Shown here: piece after piece, positions 1 through 4,085 of the stretch
Position numbering within the stretch: the first letter of the stretch is position 1
Layout: each line of letters begins with the position of its first letter
Assembly: GCA_965651255.1 (NCBI GenBank)
Contig: CBFGRU010000171.1
Coordinates: 1 to 6,840, forward strand
Direction: 5' to 3'
Length of the DNA: 6,840 nucleotides
Origin: CBFGRU01 sp965651255
GTDB lineage: Bacteria > Planctomycetota > Phycisphaerae > Phycisphaerales > SM1A02
The notes under the pieces: generated by a model
The model's input: the letters and a program-made list of their open reading frames with translations, nothing else
What the model was told of the DNA's origin: nothing
Database searches by the model: none
Made by a program: the position numbers and the translations under genes

Positions 1-18
1 TGATCGCCGAAGCGATCA
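1..18 (-). terminator. Possible terminator hairpin with UUCG loop beyond the pseudopilin pair
   Basis: The minus strand reads TGATCGC-TTCG-GCGATCA, a perfect 7-bp stem closed by a C(UUCG)G tetraloop, an unusually stable RNA fold common in terminators. It lies about 105 bases past the stop at 124. The bases where a U-tract would follow are outside the window, so termination is not proven; it could also serve as an mRNA 3'-end stabiliser. Confidence 0.4.
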
Positions 19-46
19 CCCGTGCAGCGGTTGGTACCGAATTGTC

Positions 47-60
47 GCCCGGTGACGGGC
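47..60. other. Small GC hairpin downstream of the pseudopilin pair
   Basis: GCCCG-GTGA-CGGGC is a perfect 5-bp inverted repeat between the stop at 124 and the UUCG hairpin at 1-18. No T-run follows on either strand. The rest of 1-123 is C/G-rich and shows no gene. Confidence 0.2.
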
Positions 61-123
61 ACCCCGGTCCCCCGGCCCCCCGGTCGTCAGATCTGCGGGG
101 GAATCAGGTCGCGTTCGACCCGA

Positions 124-1041
124 TCAATCCCACGCCACCTCGGCGACGAGATTGTTGTTGTTCACGCGACGGGAGAAGGTCAGCCAGATGTCACGGCCGC
201 TACCGATGCCGCCGGAGCCCTGACTGTCCGTCGTGTCTTCGGCGAACAGGTTATCCGCGTTCGTGCCGCCGGAGTCGATGTAGTTGATGCCTTCCTTGAT
301 GAAGGAATCTTCCACCGAGACGTGACCATCCGCCCAGCAGACGTTGCCGACCCACTGCTTGCGACCGCCGTGGAGGCCGAGCGTCAGCGATGTCTCATAA
401 TCGCCTGGGTTCAGCGAGCCGTCCCGGACGCCGCGGTTCGAGATGATCGCGAAGTCGGAATCGAGGGTGTCCTTCCACTGCTCACGGCCGCGCTGACCGG
501 TCAGCGTGCTGTGCGCGTAGGAGGTGTGGCTCACCGCGGCAGCGCCGGTGGCGGTGGGGTTGATGTTGTCGTTGAACTCGGTGCCCGAAGCGCCATCATC
601 CGGGCCGGAGTTGTCACCATCCCAGTAGACGTCATCCAGCGGACGATACTCTTCCTGGTTGTAGTCATTCTTGGAAATGACGCGGCCGTTGGTTTCGGTC
701 GGGCCGACGACGAGCTGCGGCGTGAAGAAGTTCTGCGCGATGCAGAGCGAATACAGGTGCCGCGTCGTGTTCTTGGTGACGTCTTCTGCGCCAATTCCAG
801 GTGCGTTGCCCTCAGTGGGGTGGGGCTGGCGGTTGACCAGGCCGGGCTTGGGCAGAGTGCCATCAAACTGGCGGGAGAAGGTGATGAACGCCTTGTGAAT
901 CTGAGACAGCTGGGTCGCATCTTTGACCTGCTGGGCAGCCGCGCGGGCCTTCGCCAACGCCGGGAGAAGGATGCCCATGAGCAGGGTGATGATCGCGATG
1001 ACCACCAGCAGCTCGATCAGGGTGAAGCCTCGCTTCTTCAT
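124..1041 (-). CDS. Pseudopilin-like protein with prepilin N-terminal methylation motif and H-X9-DG-like C-terminal signature (downstream paralogue)
   Basis: The product has 305 residues. It opens with MKKRG|FTLIELLVVIAII, a class III prepilin leader: basic residues, Gly5 before the cleavage point, Phe6 as the mature N-terminus and Glu10 at mature +5, followed by a hydrophobic helix to about residue 30. Prepilin peptidase should cut after Gly5. The globular part is rich in Asn, Asp and Gly and contains VGPTETN (112-118), DVYWD (137-141) and SYAH (174-177), all shared with the neighbouring paralogue. Near the C-terminus is LHGG...CWADGH: His224, 13 residues, then Asp238-Gly239-His240, a longer-spaced form of the planctomycete H-X9-DG signature. 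ATG at 1041 is preferred over the in-frame ATG at 1056, because GGAG lies 9 bases upstream of the former and the latter overlaps that GGAG. The protein is likely membrane-anchored or assembled into a type II secretion-like pseudopilus. Its partner or substrate cannot be read from sequence, and no assembly ATPase or peptidase gene is in the window. Confidence 0.9.
   Translation of the reverse strand: MKKRGFTLIELLVVIAIITLLMGILLPALAKARAAAQQVKDATQLSQIHKAFITFSRQFDGTLPKPGLVNRQPHPTEGNAPGIGAEDVTKNTTRHLYSLCIAQNFFTPQLVVGPTETNGRVISKNDYNQEEYRPLDDVYWDGDNSGPDDGASGTEFNDNINPTATGAAAVSHTSYAHSTLTGQRGREQWKDTLDSDFAIISNRGVRDGSLNPGDYETSLTLGLHGGRKQWVGNVCWADGHVSVEDSFIKEGINYIDSGGTNADNLFAEDTTDSQGSGGIGSGRDIWLTFSRRVNNNNLVAEVAWD
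988..1029. repeat. Near-identical DNA block encoding the prepilin helix, copy 1 (copy 2 at 2061-2102)
   Basis: These 42 bases match 2061-2102 at 39 positions. Both encode the GFTLIELLVVIAII segment of the two pseudopilins. The mature domains are much more diverged, so this block reflects strong constraint, recent duplication or local gene conversion. It is also a possible site for recombination between the two genes. Confidence 0.7.
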
Positions 1042-1050
1042 AGTGATCAG

Positions 1051-1054
1051 CTCC
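1051..1054 (-). promoter_or_regulatory. Ribosome binding site that fixes the start of the downstream pseudopilin gene
   Basis: GGAG on the minus strand lies 9 bases before ATG at 1041. It overlaps the alternative ATG at 1056 (ATGGAG), so it cannot serve that codon. The upstream paralogue uses the same GGAG with the same 9-base spacing (2130-2133). Confidence 0.7.
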
Positions 1055-1059
1055 ATGGT

Positions 1060-1076
1060 TGAAAGGGACTCGAAAC
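1060..1076 (-). promoter_or_regulatory. Leader motif shared by both pseudopilin genes, copy 1
   Basis: On the minus strand this reads GTTTCGAGTCCCTTTCA, 18 bases upstream of the chosen ATG. A copy differing only in the two central bases (GG for CC) lies at 2155-2171 before the paralogue, so 15 of 17 bases match. It may be a remnant of gene duplication or a retained regulatory or translation-related leader element. No function can be assigned from sequence. Confidence 0.4.
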
Positions 1077-1116
1077 GGGTGAAACTCGGGTTGTGTACGA
1101 AACCGTCGTTTGATTT

Positions 1117-1131
1117 CCGGCACGCTGCCGG
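1117..1131. other. Second hairpin between the two pseudopilin genes
   Basis: CCGGCA-CGC-TGCCGG is a perfect 6-bp stem with a 3-base loop, 10 bases downstream (minus sense) of the larger hairpin at 1142-1167. No T-run follows on the minus strand. Confidence 0.3.
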
Positions 1132-1141
1132 GGCTGAATGC

Positions 1142-1167
1142 GGGGTCGGCCGGTCAGGACCGACCCC
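1142..1167. other. Strong hairpin between the two pseudopilin genes
   Basis: GGGGTCGG and CCGACCCC form a perfect 8-bp stem with a 10-base loop. It lies about 48 bases after the upstream gene's stop (1215) and about 100 bases before the downstream start. There is no T-run on the minus strand, so it is more like an RNA processing or stability element, or a weak or factor-assisted terminator, than a canonical intrinsic terminator. It may uncouple expression of the two paralogues. Confidence 0.4.
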
Positions 1168-1214
1168 ACGTGGTTGACCGTTCCTGCGAATCGATCAGAG
1201 GGAGAAACCCGAAC

Positions 1215-2120
1215 TCAGTTCAGGTTTTCCGGATCCCAGATCGGGGTCGTGGCAAACTCGCTGTGCGGAGCGATGCAGACCACGAGCCAGTTGTCCGACT
1301 GGTTCTGACCGCCGAACTCGCAGGAGAAGATGTTGTCGCGCTTCTTGCCGACGCCGTTGCCCGGGTCATGGGAGACGAGGTCGGGGAAGAAGGTGGTGAG
1401 CAGTTCGGTGTGGTTATCCTGGAAGCAGACGTTGCCGTTCCATTCACGGGTCGGGCCGTGCAGCTCGAGCGTGGGGCTGAGTGAATAGGGGTTGCCCTGG
1501 ATGGAACCACCCTGGCCGCTGAGACCGGTCGGGCCCGTGAAGTTGCCGCCCGTGCCGCGGGTGCCGATCGCGGTGACGGTGGCATCACCGGTGTTGCGCC
1601 ACTTCACCGACTTGCGGGGGTTGACGAGCGCGGTGTGCGCGTAGGAGACGTTGGAGCCGGGGCTGTTCGTCCGCATATCCGCGGTGAACGAGGGATCCCA
1701 GTAGACGTCGTTCGCGGGCTGATAGAGGGACTTGTCGTAGTCCAGCTTCTCGTTGATATTCGCATTGACCTCGGTCGGGCCGATGACGATATCGGTGTTG
1801 AAGTAGTCCTGCGCGATCAGCACGGAGAAGAGACTCGCGGTGTGATTCCGCGTGTGGTCTTCATCGCCCTGACCGGGGAGCTGCTGACCGTTGACGGCCA
1901 GACGATTGATGAGGCCCGGGGTGGGCATACGGCCGCCGTTGGCATCGGCGAAGATGAGGAACGCCTGGTGCATTTCCTTGATCTGGGCGCCATCGCGCAT
2001 GGTCTTGGCATTGCGCTGCGCCTTGGAGATCGCGGGGAGCAGCAGGCCGACGAGCAGCGCGATGATCGCAATGACCACGAGCAGCTCGATCAGGGTGAAC
2101 CCCTTTCGATTCGTTGACAT
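1215..2120 (-). CDS. Pseudopilin-like protein with prepilin N-terminal methylation motif (upstream paralogue)
   Basis: The product has 301 residues. The N-terminus MSTNRKG|FTLIELLVVIAII is a class III prepilin signal, with cleavage expected after Gly7, Phe8 as mature +1 and Glu12 as mature +5; the hydrophobic helix runs to about residue 30. The body aligns with the downstream gene along its length: MPTPGLINR (65-73), IGPTEVN (113-119), DVYWD (138-142), SYAH (159-162), LELHG and GNVCFQDNH. The C-terminal signature is His221, 13 residues, then Asp235-Asn236-His237, so the usual Gly of the DG pair is Asn here. The frame stays open upstream to 2450, but ATG at 2120 is chosen because the prepilin leader must be N-terminal and GGAG lies 9 bases upstream (2130-2133). 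The downstream gene starts 173 bases after this stop. The two may be co-transcribed, although two hairpins lie between them. A pseudopilus or envelope-display role is inferred from the N-terminus only. Confidence 0.9.
   Translation of the reverse strand: MSTNRKGFTLIELLVVIAIIALLVGLLLPAISKAQRNAKTMRDGAQIKEMHQAFLIFADANGGRMPTPGLINRLAVNGQQLPGQGDEDHTRNHTASLFSVLIAQDYFNTDIVIGPTEVNANINEKLDYDKSLYQPANDVYWDPSFTADMRTNSPGSNVSYAHTALVNPRKSVKWRNTGDATVTAIGTRGTGGNFTGPTGLSGQGGSIQGNPYSLSPTLELHGPTREWNGNVCFQDNHTELLTTFFPDLVSHDPGNGVGKKRDNIFSCEFGGQNQSDNWLVVCIAPHSEFATTPIWDPENLN
2061..2102. repeat. Near-identical DNA block encoding the prepilin helix, copy 2
   Basis: This is the partner of the block at 988-1029, in the same orientation with 3 differences in 42 bases, inside the upstream pseudopilin gene. 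Confidence 0.7.
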
Positions 2121-2154
2121 GATGCGGTACTCCTGTACGGGAATGAAGAATGAA

Positions 2155-2171
2155 TGAAACCGACTCGAAAC
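2155..2171 (-). promoter_or_regulatory. Leader motif shared by both pseudopilin genes, copy 2
   Basis: On the minus strand this reads GTTTCGAGTCGGTTTCA, 34 bases upstream of the ATG at 2120. Compared with the other copy, the extra distance to the start is filled partly by a tandem TTCATTC pair (plus-strand 2141-2154, GAATGAA twice). Confidence 0.4.
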
Positions 2172-2414
2172 ACTGACTGAAGAACTGTGCGCCCTCGCGG
2201 GAAGCGACGGACGCACAGGCTCAGAAACGGTCTGGCCCACGATTCGTCCTACCAGCCTCGGCTCGCGATCGGCCCTGAATCTGCGGTTCAGAATCGACCC
2301 TTGCCGCGTGCCGGCGACCGAGCGAAACCACTGCTCTGCACTGGCGGCGATCACTCGATCGCGTGCTGCCGAGGCAACACCTGGCCCGTGCTTCTGCTGG
2401 ATTGTCGAGGGTGA

Positions 2415-2436
2415 GACGCTTCCTTCAAGAAGCATC
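2415..2436 (-). other. Hairpin in the gene-poor stretch
   Basis: On the minus strand, GATGCTTC-TTGAAG-GAAGCGTC can pair over 8 bp with one G-U wobble. No T-run follows. It could lie in a long pseudopilin leader or end a short minus-strand transcript from the promoter at 2861-2888. The role is unknown. Confidence 0.2.
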
Positions 2437-2704
2437 CGCTCTTCGATCATCCCGCTCGTTCGCCGTCACAAGCCCACTCAATCCGTTCGCAACGACTCTG
2501 CGCGTCCGCCAACCATCTGCGGTTCGATTCGTTCGTTTCGGGTGAGGAGCGATTCTGCGTTCGCGCCGCACACGATTCGACCACCGAACCCTACGGGTGG
2601 GTCGCCTGCCTGCGTTTCAGCGTTCGCGCGACACCGCACGGACCTGAACGCCCTGGCAATCCTTTGCTGTGGCTTGTGACATCAGCCGCTTTCCACACCA
2701 ACAG

Positions 2705-2833
2705 TCAATCTGCTGGCGGGAGAGACGAGTTGTCGACTGCGGCGGCTGGAATGATCTGCCCGAGGACCGGGCGAATGAGAGCATGTACTTCGGCGACGCT
2801 CGCTTCGTCGCGTATGATGCCGCTTTCAGTCAT
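2705..2833 (-). CDS. Possible 42-residue small protein, divergent from ridA
   Basis: The frame starts with ATG at 2833 and ends at TGA (2707-2705). It begins MTESGIIRDEASVAEVHALI and continues RPVLGQIIPAAAVDNSSLPPAD. The central part could form an amphipathic helix and faintly recalls the first helix of acyl carrier proteins, but the protein ends before the place where the DSL phosphopantetheine site would come and no such motif follows downstream, so I do not assign that family. Support comes mainly from position: the TTGACA/TAGATT promoter at 2861-2888 would start RNA about 20 bases before this ATG. There is no clear Shine-Dalgarno sequence, and third-position GC is lower than in the neighbouring genes. 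It could equally be chance, a decayed gene or the start of a non-coding transcript. Confidence 0.22.
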   Translation of the reverse strand: MTESGIIRDEASVAEVHALIRPVLGQIIPAAAVDNSSLPPAD

Positions 2834-2860
2834 GGTGGCTGCGAGTCAACCACCATCACC

Positions 2861-2888
2861 AATCTACTTCGCGGACCTTGTCTGTCAA
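2861..2888 (-). promoter_or_regulatory. Sigma-70-like promoter pointing away from ridA
   Basis: On the minus strand there is a perfect -35 hexamer TTGACA (2888-2883), a 16-base spacer, and TAGATT (2866-2861), 4 of 6 matches to the -10 consensus. Transcription would begin near 2854 and read towards the small ORF at 2833 and eventually the pseudopilin pair, more than 700 bases away. The -35 overlaps the CTTG...CAAG dyads. Confidence 0.4.
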
Positions 2889-2903
2889 GTTCCTTGTTTC
2901 AAG
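2877..2903. promoter_or_regulatory. Tandem CTTG...CAAG dyads, candidate operator
   Basis: Two short inverted repeats lie side by side: CTTG-TCTGT-CAAG (2877-2889) and, after TTC, CTTG-TTT-CAAG (2893-2903). They cover the -35 of the minus-strand promoter and sit just upstream of the ridA -10. The arrangement suits a shared regulator of divergent transcripts, but the half-sites are only 4 bases and the spacings differ. Confidence 0.25.
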
Positions 2904-2910
2904 AAAACTC

Positions 2911-2916
2911 TACAAT
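2911..2916 (+). promoter_or_regulatory. Probable -10 element for ridA
   Basis: TACAAT matches the -10 consensus at 5 of 6 positions and lies in the most AT-rich part of the window. No good -35 is found 16-18 bases upstream, so an activator or a poorly conserved -35 would be needed. A start near 2923 would leave a leader of only about 11 bases. Confidence 0.4.
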
Positions 2917-2933
2917 TTCATCGGAAACTCTTC

Positions 2934-3413
2934 ATGACCAAACAAACGGCAACCACCATCCACGATCGCCTCAGCGAACTCGGAATCACCCTTCCCGCGG
3001 CGCCGAAGCCCGTTGCCTCCTACATTCCCTGCGTGCGCACCGGCAACCTCATCGTCGTCTCCGGCCAGCTTCCGATGCAGGATGGCAAGCTCATCGCGAC
3101 CGGCACCGTGCCCGCCCACTGTTCGCTGGAGAGCGCCCAGGCCGCAGCCCGGCAGTGTGCGATCAACGCGCTCGCGGTCATCGCGGATGCGCTCGAAGGC
3201 GATCTCGATCGCGTGCAGCGCATCGTGCGGCTCGGCGTCTTCGTGGCCAGCGAGGCCGGCTTCACCGATCAGCCGAAAGTCGCCAACGGCGCCAGCGAGC
3301 TGATGCAGCAGATCTTCGGCGAGCGCGGCCGGCACGCACGGGCGGCCGTCGGATCCATCGCGCTGCCCCTCGGCGCAAGCGTCGAAGTCGAGATGATGGT
3401 CGAAGTCGCCTGA
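2934..3413 (+). CDS. RidA/YjgF/YER057c/UK114 family protein
   Basis: The product has 159 residues and ends in the family's typical C-terminal strand. Recognisable blocks are LSELGITLP (13-21), YIPCVRTGNLIVVSGQLP (30-47), the helix AAARQCAINALAVI (70-83), RIVRLGVFVAS (96-106), FTDQPKVANGASEL (110-123) and GRHARAAVGSIALPLGASVE (132-151). Arg136 in HARAAVG corresponds to the substrate-binding arginine of RidA (Arg105 in E. coli numbering), and the following VEVE strand carries the usual acidic residues. Canonical RidA is a cytoplasmic trimer that hydrolyses reactive enamine/imine intermediates such as 2-aminoacrylate. This longer version with an N-terminal helix resembles the YjgF-like-1 subfamily, whose exact substrate is less certain. 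ATG 2934 is chosen because the family homology begins at MTKQ and GGAA (2923-2926) lies 7 bases upstream; the open frame further upstream has no family similarity. Confidence 0.93.
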   Translation: MTKQTATTIHDRLSELGITLPAAPKPVASYIPCVRTGNLIVVSGQLPMQDGKLIATGTVPAHCSLESAQAAARQCAINALAVIADALEGDLDRVQRIVRLGVFVASEAGFTDQPKVANGASELMQQIFGERGRHARAAVGSIALPLGASVEVEMMVEVA

Positions 3414-3420
3414 AGTCGCC
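3402..3420 (+). repeat. Short tandem repeat across the ridA stop
   Basis: GAAGTCGCC occurs at 3402-3410 and 3412-3420, a 10-base period, followed by two degraded copies (GCAAGTCCGC, CGCAGTCGCT) to about 3440. It spans the ridA stop codon and looks like small-scale slippage duplication. Confidence 0.4.
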
Positions 3421-3472
3421 GCAAGTCCGCCGCAGTCGCTGACCGTCACTGGTCCGGCGGCGAACGGCCGAC

Positions 3473-3478
3473 TACGAT
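3473..3478 (+). promoter_or_regulatory. Possible -10 element for the small basic protein gene
   Basis: TACGAT matches the -10 consensus at 4 of 6 positions, 67 bases before ATG 3545. No -35 is recognisable at normal spacing. Confidence 0.2.
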
Positions 3479-3503
3479 CCCGGCCCTGATCAACGACCAA
3501 TCG

Positions 3504-3525
3504 CCCCGCCTTCTGCGCGGGGTTT
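3504..3525 (+). terminator. Weak hairpin between ridA and the small basic protein gene
   Basis: CCCCGC (3504-3509) pairs with GCGGGG (3517-3522) around a 7-base loop and is followed by only TTT. It could end ridA transcripts partially, or fold in the leader of the next gene, whose ribosome binding site begins 11 bases later. The short T-run makes an intrinsic terminator doubtful. Confidence 0.3.
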
Positions 3526-3544
3526 GGACTCTGGAGTGATTGCC

Positions 3545-3859
3545 ATGGATATCGCGCCCGGACAGACCGTGACCTTTACCGTCAAGCGTGTGCCCGATCG
3601 AGAAGCATCGCGCAAGACGATCCGCCGCCTGATGCGGATGCAGCCGCACATTCAGAAGGGGCTGCGCCAACTCGCGCGACGACGCGCCACCACCGACAAT
3701 CGCGACACCAATCGCGGCGGCCGCATCTGGGTTGATCGCGCGAAGACCACCAAGCTCACCTATGTCAAGGCGGGTGAATCATTCACCCTGCGCATCACGC
3801 CGCAGATCATTCCCGACCTCAAGAGCGTCGCCGACTGCCTCGATGCCGCGAAGGCCTGA
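3545..3859 (+). CDS. Small strongly basic conserved-looking protein of unknown function
   Basis: The product has 104 residues. I do not recognise a named family. Visible features are an N-terminal strand-like segment GQTVTFTVKRVP (6-17), a very Arg/Lys-rich helical stretch RKTIRRLMRMQP (23-34) and KGLRQLARRR (38-47), a hydrophilic linker, the segment GGRIWVDRAKTTKLTYVKAGESFTL split over 58-82, and a C-terminal TPQIIPDLKSVADCL (85-99). There is no signal peptide or membrane segment, so it is probably cytoplasmic. The high positive charge would suit nucleic-acid or ribosome association, but that is inference. ATG 3545 is supported by GGAG at 3533-3536 with 8-base spacing; a TTG at 3524 is open in frame but precedes that site. 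It is followed by a strong terminator and preceded by a 131-base gap, so it is probably its own transcript or the end of a ridA transcript. Confidence 0.85.
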   Translation: MDIAPGQTVTFTVKRVPDREASRKTIRRLMRMQPHIQKGLRQLARRRATTDNRDTNRGGRIWVDRAKTTKLTYVKAGESFTLRITPQIIPDLKSVADCLDAAKA

Positions 3860-3896
3860 CCGCCCGCAACGCTTCAACTTGCTGAATATTCCCGCG

Positions 3897-3930
3897 AGCC
3901 GATGAAGTTCCTGCTTCATCGGCTTTCTTT
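3897..3930 (+). terminator. Intrinsic terminator of the small basic protein gene
   Basis: AGCCGATGAAG and CTTCATCGGCT form a perfect 11-bp stem around the loop TTCCTG, followed at once by TTCTTT. It lies 37 bases after the stop at 3859. This is the clearest Rho-independent terminator in the window. The minus strand lacks a T-run on its side, so it acts in the plus direction only. Confidence 0.88.
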
Positions 3931-4072
3931 GTGCGCTCATGAAACCGCGGGAATGCCGCATCGCCGGGGAGGGTCATGCAATCGGTTGACGAACAACGCA
4001 ACCGCGTGCCGCTCCGCAGAACGCTCTGGTGCGGCCTGAATCGGAAGACCTCTCTCCCCCTGAACACTTGAT

Positions 4073-4078
4073 AAGGAG
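4073..4078 (+). promoter_or_regulatory. Strong ribosome binding site that sets the start of the Arg-Asp repeat protein
   Basis: AAGGAG lies 7 bases before ATG 4086. It rules out the longer in-frame start at 4029 and places the signal peptide at the true N-terminus. It is the best Shine-Dalgarno sequence in the window. Confidence 0.8.
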
Positions 4079-4085
4079 TTCATCC

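Larger units (their letters stand above)
2121..2933. other. 813-base stretch with no convincing long gene
   Basis: This region separates the minus-strand pseudopilin genes from plus-strand ridA. Several open frames cross it on both strands, but their translations are Arg/Ser/Pro-rich low-quality sequence, as expected from random frames in GC-rich DNA. It contains the pseudopilin leader (about 2121-2171), scattered GATTC/GAATC words (around 2240, 2280, 2290, 2526, 2551 and 2573), an 11-base direct repeat ATCTGCGGTTC (2279-2289 and 2515-2525), a hairpin (2415-2436), a possible small ORF (2705-2833), and an AT-richer control region next to ridA (about 2860-2933). I could not identify a convincing promoter within about 300 bases of the pseudopilin start. 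Confidence 0.6.

Noticed and set aside
22..1062. A 346-codon open frame on the plus strand, opposite the downstream pseudopilin gene
   Set aside because: It mirrors the whole of a clearly recognisable minus-strand gene. Its translation (rich in V, R, D, G) has no domain, and long antisense frames are expected in GC-rich coding DNA.
2121..2450. Upstream in-frame extension of the upstream pseudopilin gene to 2450 (110 extra residues)
   Set aside because: It would bury the class III prepilin leader inside the protein, and the GGAG at 2130-2133 supports ATG 2120. The extra sequence looks non-coding.
2515..2540. GGTTCGATTC resembling a tRNA T-arm
   Set aside because: The flanking bases do not form the 5-bp T stem, and no acceptor, D or anticodon arm can be drawn around it.
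2308..2679. A 123-codon plus-strand frame in the gap
   Set aside because: The translation is Arg/Ser/Pro-rich with no recognisable motif, no ribosome binding site and no codon pattern like the neighbouring genes.
2705..2833. The small ORF as an acyl carrier protein
   Set aside because: The first-helix resemblance is faint, the frame stops before the serine attachment site, and no DSL motif is found downstream in other frames.
2664..2933. N-terminal extension of ridA by 90 residues
   Set aside because: RidA-family similarity begins at MTKQ (2934). The extension crosses the AT-rich promoter region and has no motif.
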